Origin: Deltaproteobacteria bacterium
Lineage (GTDB): Bacteria; Desulfobacterota; Desulfarculia; Desulfarculales; Desulfarculaceae
Direction of reading: 5' to 3'
Assembly (NCBI GenBank): GCA_020444165.1
Contig: JAHLLK010000038.1
Location: 1 to 53,973, forward strand
DNA length: 53,973 bases
Position 1 is the stretch's first letter, and the number at the start of each line of letters is the position of its first letter. Shown here one piece after another: positions 8,301 through 15,465 of this stretch. The notes beneath the pieces were generated by a model. It saw only the letters and a program-made list of their open reading frames with translations, searched no databases and had not been told where the DNA came from. The position numbers and the translations under genes were made by a program.

Positions 8301-9092
8301 GGACAGCCCACGGCGCCGGTGTTGAGCGGCAACTACATTACCAACTACGAGTCCCGGTTCAGCTGGACCGTTTCCAACGGGCCGGTGATCGGCTACAAGC
8401 TGCAGCGAAGCACCGATCAGCTGCTTTGGACCTCCTTCCCGGTCTTCCAGACCACCCAGCGGAGCTACGCCGACGCCACCACCCAGCCTTTGACCACCTA
8501 CTACTATCGGGTGATCGCCCTCTCTTCGCAGGGGGTGGACTCGGTGCCTTCCAACGTGGTCACCATCACCACCAACCTGCAGCCGGCGCCTTCGCAAGCC
8601 CTGTTGATGTACCGGCTGTACAACCCCAACAACCAGAGCCACTTCTTCACCACCAGCGCCGCCGAGGCCTGGAACGCGGTTAACGCCGGCCTTTCCGACG
8701 AGTTCACCGGCAACAATTGGCTGTTCTGCCTGTGGATGAACCAGGTCAACGGCACCCGGCCGGTGTTCCGGCTCTACAACCCCAACGATGGGCACCACTA
8801 CCTGACCCTGCGCGGGGCCGAGAAGGACGCCCTGCTGAACCTGGGCTGGACCCTGGAGAAGATCACGGGATACCTGTATCCCGCCACCCAGCCCTACACC
8901 AGGGAGATCTTCACCTTCTACGTGCCCGCCACGGGTAACCACCTCTACACCATGAACCCCAACGAGGCCGCCTTCATCATCGCGAACCTGCCCAGCTGGT
9001 TGCAGGCGAACTCCTTGGGCTGGGGCTACCGCAACACCGAGCTGCAGATGAATCCGCAGCCCGCGCCCCGCGCCCTGATGGCGACCAAGTAA
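5382..9092 (+). CDS. Secreted pentaheme cytochrome c with FN3-like and DUF5648-like modules
   Basis: The 1236-residue protein has an N-terminal signal or anchor (about residues 11-38). Five CXXCH heme c motifs follow: CAGCH (78), CIRCH (133), CEFCH (175), CGSCH (331) and CQDCH (371). A beta-rich region follows. From about residue 765 come three fibronectin type III-like units (each opening with PxxPxxL/V and containing a YxVxRxxxxG-type strand). At the C-terminus, from about 1075, a repeat of the LYNPNxxxHFFTT / RLYNPNDGHHYLT / YVPATGNHLYT type resembles DUF5648. The heme head likely moves electrons in the periplasm or outside the cell, while the modular tail suggests surface or polymer attachment. 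The gene is coupled to 4768-5385 and followed by a strong terminator. The exact redox partner cannot be inferred. Confidence 0.9.
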   Translation: MSKRINQAAAPRLLPLAILGLALIAGLTVWGLSPALADLPGRPSPANHAVPNPGTQSQELTNITLPAEFNVFEFVVTCAGCHGGGIMQQAGHFAVWSGSSMANAARDPIFRANQQIVNDALKTEIGDGGGNICIRCHSPNAWFSGRTDPFLNGTGDASGLIHSLVLSTDDEGVLCEFCHRTQGSVTMKRADLNAADPVWKMLAGLYDWPHAGLDYPQGPLAGNPYGDSTFQVNDAMSYGGKYAGITHPYFSDDNATGGFGGTYTGQIFGVDATTGLPVYAADGSLTMVNEVPIGPPEDLGGNPIYENQAVSPEHSTWGGGTVGFMTTPEFCGSCHDLTIPVTNHGMPEQRTYTEWKYSAYSNTVGPDYQRCQDCHMPTMKHEWDDNARVSLNPDPTLAGWFPYAKDRNAFGGTTFHKLSGSNRDLQDMLKLLYPEVDLEPMGAPTGNDPRVFPGQLSSRDIAWDRTREYTELKIRDAVTLEIVSATVAAGRGQVQVKVTNNAGHRIPSGYPDGRRFWIQMNVFNNTNQDLVYQSGYYDQDTATLYNDGTMAGITRAQTPVIDGDSNQVMIYEKRTGMGPDGGPYAMSVSLLNHQILFDNRIPPLGYDRASYSAAGTKFYKYAGTEAAATPSEDINRYPDGQNWDLVTYNFDVPAGVTSADLRVQASLQWQTHTREFMEFLKDNNTNTYRPQGPPDILDPNYPNNPTYLSDSFATTTGTAWADMTDLAGNALRDNWGGLAYAAWLKTGKGAPWTAAKADNKLTGAPTAPTGLQVLAVTNAALGLPDPCSHLLTWNPVNGVDGYVVWMRYGADTSDPTLPASTADWDRIAVIPAGTQQYLSDALNVAKTYQYRVQAFNAVGLSGFSTEVSGLTPTDLPLPPINLVAMATTANSVTLTWADQADNETGFIIQRQDVPVTADFQTVAMIPTSNGTAVGGVNWTDTTVGASSTYNYRVTSYNASGWSTWTTPAQATTAGQPTAPVLSGNYITNYESRFSWTVSNGPVIGYKLQRSTDQLLWTSFPVFQTTQRSYADATTQPLTTYYYRVIALSSQGVDSVPSNVVTITTNLQPAPSQALLMYRLYNPNNQSHFFTTSAAEAWNAVNAGLSDEFTGNNWLFCLWMNQVNGTRPVFRLYNPNDGHHYLTLRGAEKDALLNLGWTLEKITGYLYPATQPYTREIFTFYVPATGNHLYTMNPNEAAFIIANLPSWLQANSLGWGYRNTELQMNPQPAPRALMATK

Positions 9093-9170
9093 GGCCGCCG
9101 GGGCTTGTAACCCTAACCTGAAACGTCCGCCGGCTGCGGCCGGCGGACGTCCTCCAGCCAAACCTCTACC

Positions 9171-9206
9171 TTCCGCCCGGGGCCTCCCCCGGGCGGAATT
9201 TTATTT
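9171..9206 (+). terminator. Rho-independent terminator of the cytochrome operon
   Basis: TTCCGCCCGGGG pairs with CCCCGGGCGGAA, followed by TTTTATTT. A second GC-rich hairpin without a T run precedes it at 9123-9150. Confidence 0.85.
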
Positions 9207-9239
9207 GGTGCGGGGCAGCGGCAGCGGTGGCCTTGACTG

Positions 9240-9251
9240 TACCGTATGGTA
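9240..9251. promoter_or_regulatory. Putative TetR operator (TACC-N4-GGTA)
   Basis: TACC-GTAT-GGTA lies 35 bases before the TetR start and matches the half sites of the site before the GH13 gene (9906-9921). This suggests autoregulation plus control of the neighbour. Confidence 0.5.
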
Positions 9252-9285
9252 TAGTGGCTACCAACCGCATCACCCGGAGGAGGGC

Positions 9286-9852
9286 TTGGAAAATCGGGAC
9301 CGCATCATCGCGGAAGCGCTGGGGCTCTTCAGCCAGCGGGGCTACGCCGCCGTGGGTGTGCAGGAGATCGCCGCCGCGGCCGGGGTGACCAAACCCACCC
9401 TCTATCACTATTTCGGCAGTAAGAGGGGGCTCCTCCGGGAGATCCTGGAGGAGCGCTTCCTGGCCCTGCTGGGGCGGGTGCGGCCGGCCGCGGCGTATTC
9501 GGGCGACCTGCCCCTCACCCTCTACCGGCTGGCCCAGGCCTACTTTTCCTTTGCCAGGGAAAACGAGGAGTTCTACCGCTGGCAATTGGCCATGTGGTTC
9601 GCTCCGCCCCAGAGCGAAACTTTTTTGGAGGTCACCCCGTGGAACCGGCGGCAGCAGGAAATGCTGGAAGAGCTGTTTCTGGCCGCGGCCCGGGACCACG
9701 GCAACATGAAGGGGCGCCACCAGCGCTACGCGGCCACCTTCCTGGGCATGGTCAACACCTTGGCCGGCCTGGCCTTGCAGGGCTTTACCCGCTTGGATGA
9801 CACCCTGGTGTTCCAAGTGGTGCACCAATTCATGCACGGCATCTATTCCTGA
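9286..9852 (+). CDS. TetR/AcrR-family transcriptional regulator
   Basis: The protein has 188 residues. The N-terminal helix-turn-helix is typical: RDRIIAEALGLFSQRGY, GVQEIAAAAGVTKPTLYHYF and GSKRGLL cover about residues 4-55. The C-terminal part is the helical ligand-binding and dimerisation domain, and its ligand is not predictable from sequence. I start at TTG 9286 because GGAGG lies directly upstream (9277-9284); the longer frame back to 9205 adds a non-helical segment and would include the operator. The gene lies upstream of and parallel to a GH13 gene, separated by a terminator, and each is preceded by a TACC-N4-GGTA site, so this protein probably represses both. Confidence 0.88.
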   Translation: MENRDRIIAEALGLFSQRGYAAVGVQEIAAAAGVTKPTLYHYFGSKRGLLREILEERFLALLGRVRPAAAYSGDLPLTLYRLAQAYFSFARENEEFYRWQLAMWFAPPQSETFLEVTPWNRRQQEMLEELFLAAARDHGNMKGRHQRYAATFLGMVNTLAGLALQGFTRLDDTLVFQVVHQFMHGIYS

Positions 9853-9862
9853 GTCGATAACG

Positions 9863-9894
9863 CGGCCCTGGGCTGAGGCGGGGGCCGTCTTTTT
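9863..9894 (+). terminator. Terminator after the TetR gene
   Basis: CGGCCC pairs with GGGCCG across a 13-base loop and is followed by TCTTTTT. It separates the TetR gene from the GH13 transcription unit. Confidence 0.6.
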
Positions 9895-9905
9895 AGGTTG
9901 ATCAG

Positions 9906-9921
9906 TATACCAATCGGTATA
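9906..9921. promoter_or_regulatory. Putative TetR operator before the GH13 gene
   Basis: TATACC-AATC-GGTATA is a palindrome with perfect 6-base arms. It sits 17 bases before the GH13 ATG, where bound protein would block transcription or initiation, and shares TACC-N4-GGTA with 9240-9251. Confidence 0.6.
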
Positions 9922-9937
9922 GAGAGGAGCGCAAACC

Positions 9938-11305
9938 ATGCCGGCTTGGGTCCAGGACGCCTTGTTCTACCACCTCTTCCCTCTGGGGCTCTGTGGCGCC
10001 CCCCGGCACAATGACTTCACGGCCCCGCCCACCCCGCGCCTGGAGGCCCTGGGCCCCTGGCTGGACCAGGCCCGCGACCTGGGGGCCACGGCCCTCTTGT
10101 TGGGACCGGTGTGGGAAGCCACTTCCCACGGCTACGACACCGCCGACTTCTTCCAGGTGGACCGCCGCCTGGGCGACAACGCCACCCTGGCCTGGTTGGC
10201 CGGCGAGGCCCGGCAGCGGGGTCTGAAGCTGGTGCTGGACGGGGTGTTCCACCACGTGGGCCGCGACTTCTGGGCCTTCCGCGACGTGCTGGACCAGGGG
10301 CGGAATTCCCGCTTCGTGGACTGGTTTTACCTGGATTTCCAGAGGCGGAGCCCCCTGGGCGATCCCTTTGCCTATGAGACCTGGCGGGGGCACGGCGATC
10401 TGGTGAAGCTGAACCTGGCCAACCCCGAGGTGCGGGGCCACCTCTGGGAGGCGGTGGCCACCTGGCTCCGGGAGTATCACCTGGACGGGCTCCGGCTGGA
10501 CGCGGCCGATCACCTGCCCCTGGAGTTCCTGCGGGACCTGGCCGCCCATTGCCGCCGCCTGAAGCCGGAGTTTTGGCTCTTGGGCGAGGTGGTGAAGGGT
10601 GATTACCTGCCCTGGCTGGGGGAGGGGGGCCTGGACGCGGTGACCAACTACGAGGCCTACAAGGGCCTCTACTCCAGCCAGGTGGATGGCAACTATTTCG
10701 AGATCGCCTACACCCTCCGGCGGCAGTGCGGGGAATACGGCCTGTATGGCCCGGCCAACCTTTACAACTTCCTGGACAACCACGACGTGGCCCGCTTGGC
10801 CAGCCGGCTGGGCAATCCGGCCTCGCTTTACCCGGCCCACGCCCTGCTGTTCACCATGCCGGGCATCCCCTCCCTGTATTACGGCAGCGAGTTCGGGGTG
10901 CCGGGGGAGAAGGCCGCGGAGCATGACTGGCCGCTCCGCCCGGCCCTGGACCTGGCCGGCCTGGCCGCGGCGGCGCCCCAGCCGGACCTGCCCCGGGCCG
11001 TGGCCCGCCTGGGCCGGGTGCGGGCCGAGCTGGCCGCCCTCAGGCACGGCGATTACCAGCAGGTGGAGGTGGGCCCCCTGCACCTGATCTTCCTGCGCCG
11101 CACCCCGGAATCCACCGTGCTGGTGGCGGTCAACGGCGGCCCGCAGGCCATTTGGCGGCGGGTGAAGCTCCCCGGCCTCGGCGAGGGTAAGCTGACCGAC
11201 CGGCTGAACCAGGGGGAATCGTTGGCCGTGCGGGGAGGCGAGGTGGAACTGGGGCCCTTGTGGCCCTTTTGGGCGCGGGTGCTGGAGTGGCGGGCCGGCC
11301 GCTGA
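9938..11305 (+). CDS. GH13 alpha-amylase-family glycosidase, cytosolic
   Basis: The 455-residue enzyme has the four conserved GH13 regions: DGVFHHVG (region I), GLRLDAADH with nucleophile Asp188 (II), LGEVVKG with acid/base Glu217 (III) and FLDNHD with Asp283 (IV). All catalytic residues are present. It has no signal peptide, so it probably acts on intracellular alpha-glucans or alpha-glucosides, hydrolysing or transferring alpha-1,4/1,6 bonds. It is shorter than most amylases, with a compact C-terminal beta domain. The ATG is preceded by GAGGAG. A palindromic operator shared with the TetR gene overlaps the leader. Substrate specificity cannot be assigned. Confidence 0.9.
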   Translation: MPAWVQDALFYHLFPLGLCGAPRHNDFTAPPTPRLEALGPWLDQARDLGATALLLGPVWEATSHGYDTADFFQVDRRLGDNATLAWLAGEARQRGLKLVLDGVFHHVGRDFWAFRDVLDQGRNSRFVDWFYLDFQRRSPLGDPFAYETWRGHGDLVKLNLANPEVRGHLWEAVATWLREYHLDGLRLDAADHLPLEFLRDLAAHCRRLKPEFWLLGEVVKGDYLPWLGEGGLDAVTNYEAYKGLYSSQVDGNYFEIAYTLRRQCGEYGLYGPANLYNFLDNHDVARLASRLGNPASLYPAHALLFTMPGIPSLYYGSEFGVPGEKAAEHDWPLRPALDLAGLAAAAPQPDLPRAVARLGRVRAELAALRHGDYQQVEVGPLHLIFLRRTPESTVLVAVNGGPQAIWRRVKLPGLGEGKLTDRLNQGESLAVRGGEVELGPLWPFWARVLEWRAGR

Positions 11306-11315
11306 GCCGGGGAAG

Positions 11316-11349
11316 GGAGCCGGTCGGGGCGATTTCCCCTGCCGGCTCC
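11316..11349. terminator. Hairpin between convergent GH13 and TetR genes
   Basis: GGAGCCGG (11316-11323) pairs with CCGGCTCC (11342-11349). There is no T run, so termination is only possible, not clear. The second arm touches the TetR stop codon. Confidence 0.35.
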
Positions 11350-11936
11350 TAACCGGAGAAGCCCCGGAAAAAGCGCTGGAAGATCAGCTCGGCCAGTTGG
11401 TCCGGGGGCAGGGGGCCCTGGGGGTCGTACCACTGGTAGATCCAGTTGCACAGGCCCACCAGGAGCATCACGTGGGCCGACGGGAAGGGGAGCTCCTTGC
11501 CGGTTTGCCGGCAGTATGCCTCCAGGGCGTCCCGCCAGTACACCAGGTAGGCGCGCTGCTTGTCCTTGATGATTCTGTGCCACTCGCCGGAAAGGCAGTT
11601 TTCGTCGTGGATGATCAGTTTGCTGCCGTGCACGTCCCGGCAGTAGAGCTGTACCTGGAAGTTGATATAGGCTTTTAAACGCTCTTCCGGATCGGAAACG
11701 CTTTTCTGTAGCTGGTCGATGCCGGCCAGCAACTGGTCCATGTAGCCATCCAGGATGATGAACAGGAGCTCTTCCTTGCTGGAGAAGTAGTAGTACAGGC
11801 CAGCTTTGGTCATGCCCGTGGCTGCGGCGATATCCCGGATGGAAGCTTTTTCGTAGCCCATTTGGCAGAGGATTTGACCGGCCGTGGCGTAGATTTCCTC
11901 GGCCCGCTGCCGGCTGAGCTCTTTGCGGGACAACAT
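11349..11936 (-). CDS. TetR/AcrR-family transcriptional regulator
   Basis: The protein has 195 residues. The helix-turn-helix covers about residues 10-55: AEEIYATAGQILCQMGYEKA, SIRDIAAATGMTKAGLYYYF, SSKEELL. The C-terminal part is the helical effector domain and resembles regulators of acyl-CoA or fatty-acid genes only in a general way. The start is ATG 11936 with GGAAGG eight bases upstream; the frame continues 60 codons further but without a ribosome site. It is divergent from arsC, 440 bases away, and a 20-bp palindrome in that gap is a candidate operator. Confidence 0.88.
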   Translation of the reverse strand: MLSRKELSRQRAEEIYATAGQILCQMGYEKASIRDIAAATGMTKAGLYYYFSSKEELLFIILDGYMDQLLAGIDQLQKSVSDPEERLKAYINFQVQLYCRDVHGSKLIIHDENCLSGEWHRIIKDKQRAYLVYWRDALEAYCRQTGKELPFPSAHVMLLVGLCNWIYQWYDPQGPLPPDQLAELIFQRFFRGFSG

Positions 11937-12377
11937 GGCAGGCAGAATCCTTCCTGAAGAGCGGAGATGGCGGCGCCGGCCACCTCCTGGCCTGGCCTGG
12001 TCCGCCCAGGAGCCACCCGGTTCCGGCCGGTATCCCTCCGCCGGCCAGGCGTTTTCCAGACCGGAACTGACCAGGCGATAAATCTTTTCCCAGCCAGACC
12101 TGGCGACCACCTGCAACCTTATTACTGGTTTTCCCCTCTGAATTCAAAGGAAAAAGGCCCTGGCCCGGCCGGGGCCAGGCGGGAGGCGGGAAGCGAAGGC
12201 CCGGCCGGTCCGGGGTATGGCGCGGCCCATCTTTCCTCCGGCTGACGCGGAATGTCGCCGGATTGTTACAGACCCCGGGACCCGGAGACCAGGGCGCGGT
12301 AGTAGAATATTACTACCATCCTAGATATCTGGCGGGCGGGGAGAGACCCCGCATCCCCGCCTGTTTTGGAGAGACGC
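11937..12377. other. Divergent intergenic region TetR / arsC
   Basis: No gene is seen. It holds the GGTAGTA-N6-TACTACC palindrome near arsC and presumably both promoters. Confidence 0.5.
12298..12317. promoter_or_regulatory. 20-bp palindromic operator upstream of arsC
   Basis: GGTAGTA-GAATAT-TACTACC has perfect 7-base arms and lies 60 bases before the arsC ATG. It overlaps TAGAAT, a plausible -10 element. The divergent TetR protein is the obvious candidate to bind it. It does not resemble the ATCAA-N6-TTGAT site of ArsR. Confidence 0.5.
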
Positions 12378-12812
12378 ATGGATAAAAAAGCCAGCATACT
12401 GTTTCTTTGCACGGGAAATTCCTGCCGCAGCCAGATGGCGGAAGGCTGGACCCGGCAGCTCAAGGGCGAGGAGTTCGAGGTGGCCAGCGCCGGCGTCGCG
12501 CCCCAGCCCGTGGACCCCCGGGCCGTGCAGGTCATGGCCGAGGCCGGGGTGGACATCAGCGGCCAGACCAGTAAGGACGCGGGCCAGTTCACGGGGCGGA
12601 GCTGGGATTACGTGGTGACCCTGTGTGACAACGCCCGGGAGTCTTGTCCCTACTTCCCGGGCCTGGGGCGGCTGATCCACCGTGGCTTTGACGATCCGCC
12701 TTTCCTGGCCCAGGGGGCCACCAGCGAGGAAGAAGCCCTGGCGCCTTACCGCCGGGTGCGGGACGAGATCCGCCAGATGGTCGAGGGCCTGCCGAAATCG
12801 TTGGAAGATTAG
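12378..12812 (+). CDS. arsC: Arsenate reductase, thioredoxin-coupled (LMW-PTP fold)
   Basis: The 144-residue protein reduces arsenate to arsenite. The P-loop CTGNSCRSQMAEG starts at the nucleophile Cys11. The other two redox cysteines of the pI258-type family are present in LCDNARESCP (Cys83 and Cys90), which separates it from ordinary tyrosine phosphatases. The start is ATG 12378 behind GGAGAG; a TTG four codons earlier is not needed. No arsenite exporter or arsR is adjacent, so the gene stands alone with a divergent TetR regulator, which is unusual for ars genes. Confidence 0.93.
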   Translation: MDKKASILFLCTGNSCRSQMAEGWTRQLKGEEFEVASAGVAPQPVDPRAVQVMAEAGVDISGQTSKDAGQFTGRSWDYVVTLCDNARESCPYFPGLGRLIHRGFDDPPFLAQGATSEEEALAPYRRVRDEIRQMVEGLPKSLED

Positions 12813-12819
12813 CCGGCCC

Positions 12820-12853
12820 GCGCCCGGTCGGGGGTAGGGGCCGGGCGCTCTTT
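12820..12853 (+). terminator. Terminator of arsC
   Basis: GCGCCCGG pairs with CCGGGCGC, followed by TCTTT, eight bases after the arsC stop codon. Confidence 0.7.
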
Positions 12854-13320
12854 GGGCAAGGTGGGCAGGCCGGCCGCCGAGCGGGGAGCGGGGCAGGGCG
12901 CCGGGAGGCCCGGCGCGGCCCGCCCCCCCGGCCGGGCGCGGGCCGGGCAGCCTGCATCTCCCATCATTCAGCCTTGCCAATCCTGGCGATAAAATAGCCG
13001 AAGAAGATCAAAAAGCCCCAGAAAAAGCATGCTCCGGACCTTCTGTTCCGCAAGGTTCCGGGGGGCTTCGCCGTGGGCTTGGCTCCGGCCATCTTGACCC
13101 GGTTGGGCAACCTCTATATCCTGCTCCCACGCCATACGGTCATCACTATCCCGCCTGCCCCGGCGCGAGGGGCCTGAAGGCTTCCCGCAAAGCCGTCAAC
13201 CAAAAGACTTGGCCGGCCTGGCCAGCCCCGGGATTGGCTGGGGTGTTAACCCCGTCAGCACCGTCATGGTGACCGGGCCGGCCTTTCTGATCCTGCGGAG
13301 GCGCCTGGGAGGAAGCTGCC
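12854..13320. other. Intergenic region before the asparaginase gene
   Basis: It holds a very GC-rich stretch (12870-12955), a possible 42-codon minus-strand frame (listed separately), and the leader of the asparaginase gene with a CCAGCC/GGCTGG hairpin near 13220-13240. Confidence 0.45.
12964..13092 (-). CDS. Possible 42-aa single-helix membrane protein
   Basis: A short minus-strand frame encodes a basic N-terminus (MAGAKPTAKPPG... RNRRS) followed by a clear membrane helix (CFFWGFLIFFGYFIARIG, about residues 22-39) and a stop. The composition is that of a small membrane protein, and this stretch is less GC-rich than its flanks. There is no good ribosome site before the ATG, so it may be a weakly translated gene, a remnant or chance. 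Confidence 0.35.
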   Translation of the reverse strand: MAGAKPTAKPPGTLRNRRSGACFFWGFLIFFGYFIARIGKAE

Positions 13321-14376
13321 ATGAAACTCCAAAGCATTTTCATTTGGCTGGGCCTGGCCCTGGTGCTGGCCACGGGCCCGGCCCAGGCAGGAGAGCCACT
13401 GCCCCTGGTGGCCGTGGTCACCACGGGGGGGACCATTGCCGAAAAGGCCGACCCCCGGACCGGAGGGGCGGTTCCCGCGGTTTCCGGGGAGGATCTGGTG
13501 GCCTCGGTGCCCGCCCTGGCCAAAGTGGCCAGGCTGCGGGTGACCACGGTCTGCAACATGGATTCGTCGCAGATGTGCCCGGAGATCTGGGTCAAGCTCA
13601 GCCGGGCCGTGGATCACGAACTGGCCGATCCGGAGGTGGCGGGCGCGGTGGTCACCCACGGCACCGACACCATGGCCGAAGGCGCGTTTTTCCTGGACCT
13701 CACCGTGAAAAGCCCCAAGCCGGTGGTGTTCGTGGGAGCCATGCGCCACGCCGGCGACCTGAGCCCCGACGGCCCGGCCAACCTCCTGAACGCGGTGATC
13801 CAGGCGGCCTCACCCCAGGCCCGGGGCTGGGGCGTCACGGTGACCCTGAACCAGTACGTCAACGCGGCCTGGGACGTGGACAAAACCCAGACCACCAATG
13901 TGCAGACCTTCAACTCCGGTGAGCGGGGCTATTTGGGCTATATCACGGGAGGCCGGGTGATCCGTTTCCGGGGTCGGGGTCAGCGTCTGGTGCTGCCCCT
14001 GCCCGAGAAGCTGCCCAAGGTGGTGTTGCTCTCCACGTTCGCCGGTGACGACGGGGCGCTGGTCCGGTACGCCGTGGACCGCGGGGCCCAGGGACTGGTG
14101 GTCGAAGGCGGGGGGGCGGGCAATGTCAACGCCCAGGTGTTCCAGGCCATCGCGTACGCCCTGGCCAAGGGGGTGGCGGTGGTGATTACCAGCCGGGTTC
14201 AGGGAGGCGCGGTGGAGCCCATCTACGGCGATCAAGGCGGCGGCCTGACCCTGCAAAAGGCCGGTTGCGTGCTGGGCGGCTCTCTGCGGGGACCCAAGGC
14301 CAGGCTTCTCTTGATGCTGGGGCTGGCCCAAGGCGCGGATACAGCCACCCTGACCGGGTACTTCGACCGGCCTTAG
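13321..14376 (+). CDS. ansB: Periplasmic type II L-asparaginase
   Basis: The enzyme hydrolyses L-asparagine, and often glutamine, to aspartate and ammonia. The 351-residue precursor has a signal peptide ending in PAQA (about residue 23). The first catalytic motif VTTGGTIA carries the nucleophile threonine (about Thr38), and the second, VVTHGTDTMAEGAFFL, carries the Thr-Asp pair near 125. The C-terminal EGGGAGNV and VVITSRVQGG segments complete the active site at the dimer interface. Export, length and motifs point to the high-affinity type II form. It has GGAGG before the ATG, stands alone, and converges on the next gene. Confidence 0.92.
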   Translation: MKLQSIFIWLGLALVLATGPAQAGEPLPLVAVVTTGGTIAEKADPRTGGAVPAVSGEDLVASVPALAKVARLRVTTVCNMDSSQMCPEIWVKLSRAVDHELADPEVAGAVVTHGTDTMAEGAFFLDLTVKSPKPVVFVGAMRHAGDLSPDGPANLLNAVIQAASPQARGWGVTVTLNQYVNAAWDVDKTQTTNVQTFNSGERGYLGYITGGRVIRFRGRGQRLVLPLPEKLPKVVLLSTFAGDDGALVRYAVDRGAQGLVVEGGGAGNVNAQVFQAIAYALAKGVAVVITSRVQGGAVEPIYGDQGGGLTLQKAGCVLGGSLRGPKARLLLMLGLAQGADTATLTGYFDRP

Positions 14377-14399
14377 CCGAACCGGCCAGGGGCGGCAGC

Positions 14400-15098
14400 T
14401 CAGTCCTCGGCGGGCTGGCGGCCGGCGTAGACCACGAAGCCGTAGTGCTTGTAATGGCACTCCACCTCCTGGAAGCCCGCCTGCCGCAGCCAGGCCAACT
14501 GGTCCGCCAGGGGGGCCAGGCGGTCATAGGCCAGGCGTTGCCGGGCCTCGGCCTGTTGCGTTTCCGTGAGGCCCGCGGCTCGCACCTGGCTCCACCATAA
14601 AGCCTGGTAGAACTCCTGGACGGCCGGGGAGGCGCCCGCGGCCTGATCGGCGTTGATGAACAGGCCTCCCGGGGCCAGCCACGACCCAATTTTCCGGAAA
14701 ATAAGCGGCTTGTCCTCGTGCTCCAGATGGTGGATGGACAGGGAGGAGATGACCGCCCGGAAAGGTCCCAGCCCTTCGGTCCGCAGGTAGTCGCCAGCCA
14801 CCAGGCTCACGCGGTTCTCTTGCCCCCGGAAACGCTCCCGGGCCTGGGCCAGCATGCCCTCCGAGAGGTCCAAAAGGGTGAGTTGCGCGGCGGGAAAGGC
14901 GGCCAGGGCCAGGGCGGCCAACAGCCCCGTGCCGGCCCCCAGGTCCAGGATGGGGAAGGCCTCGCCCAGCCCGGCCGGAGCGGCCAGAGGCAGGAGCGAC
15001 AGGGCCACCCCGTAAAAATCGTCAAAACAGGGGATGAATTTACGGCGGAGCCCGTCGTACTCCGTCGCGTGGGCATCAAAGGCTTGCTGGATGGTCAT
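14400..15098 (-). CDS. Class I SAM-dependent methyltransferase
   Basis: The 232-residue protein has motif I ILDLGAGTG at about residues 50-58, the acidic motif II in LTLLDLSEGML, motif III around AGDYLR, and an SSLSIHHLEHEDK stretch typical of small-molecule or tRNA methyltransferases (the UbiE/CmoA-like group). No C-terminal membrane or RNA-binding domain is seen, so the substrate is unknown. The start ATG 15098 has only a weak AGG upstream. It converges with the asparaginase gene and is divergent from the EamA transporter gene. Confidence 0.85.
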   Translation of the reverse strand: MTIQQAFDAHATEYDGLRRKFIPCFDDFYGVALSLLPLAAPAGLGEAFPILDLGAGTGLLAALALAAFPAAQLTLLDLSEGMLAQARERFRGQENRVSLVAGDYLRTEGLGPFRAVISSLSIHHLEHEDKPLIFRKIGSWLAPGGLFINADQAAGASPAVQEFYQALWWSQVRAAGLTETQQAEARQRLAYDRLAPLADQLAWLRQAGFQEVECHYKHYGFVVYAGRQPAED

Positions 15099-15465
15099 GC
15101 TTCGGCCTGCCTGGGAGAAAGGAAAAGGGGTTTGGCCGGGGGGGAGGCCCGCGCCCGGCCTGCCTCATCTGCCTGCAAATAAACTGGGCCTGGCGGCCCG
15201 GGTCAAGGCCCTGCGGGAGAAAACCGCGCGCCCGGCGGCCCCGGCCCGGCCGGCCGGCGGGGAAGCGCCCCCCAGGGGCCGGAAAACCCCGCCCGGCGCA
15301 CGCCCGGTGATGGCCAGGCGGCGCCCCGGGGAGTAAAGTAGCCGGGGCGCAACTTCCCCCCGAACAAGGTCCGGGACCAACTATCGGCGCCGGAGACAGG
15401 GCTGGGACGCGGCCTCCCCGGACGGGCCCGTCGCCTGGGTGAAGCAGCCCTGGCAGGAGGAAACG
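15099..15465. other. Divergent intergenic region methyltransferase / transporter
   Basis: GC-rich, with no gene, repeat or clear promoter that I can support. GC-rich inverted segments (for example near 15225-15250 and 15325-15350) are expected from composition. Confidence 0.4.

Noticed and set aside
5319..9161. A 1280-codon open frame antisense to the cytochrome gene
   Set aside because: It is a shadow of GC-rich codon use on the other strand: its product is rich in Gly, Val, His, Arg and Gln with no domain, and the plus strand has five heme motifs.
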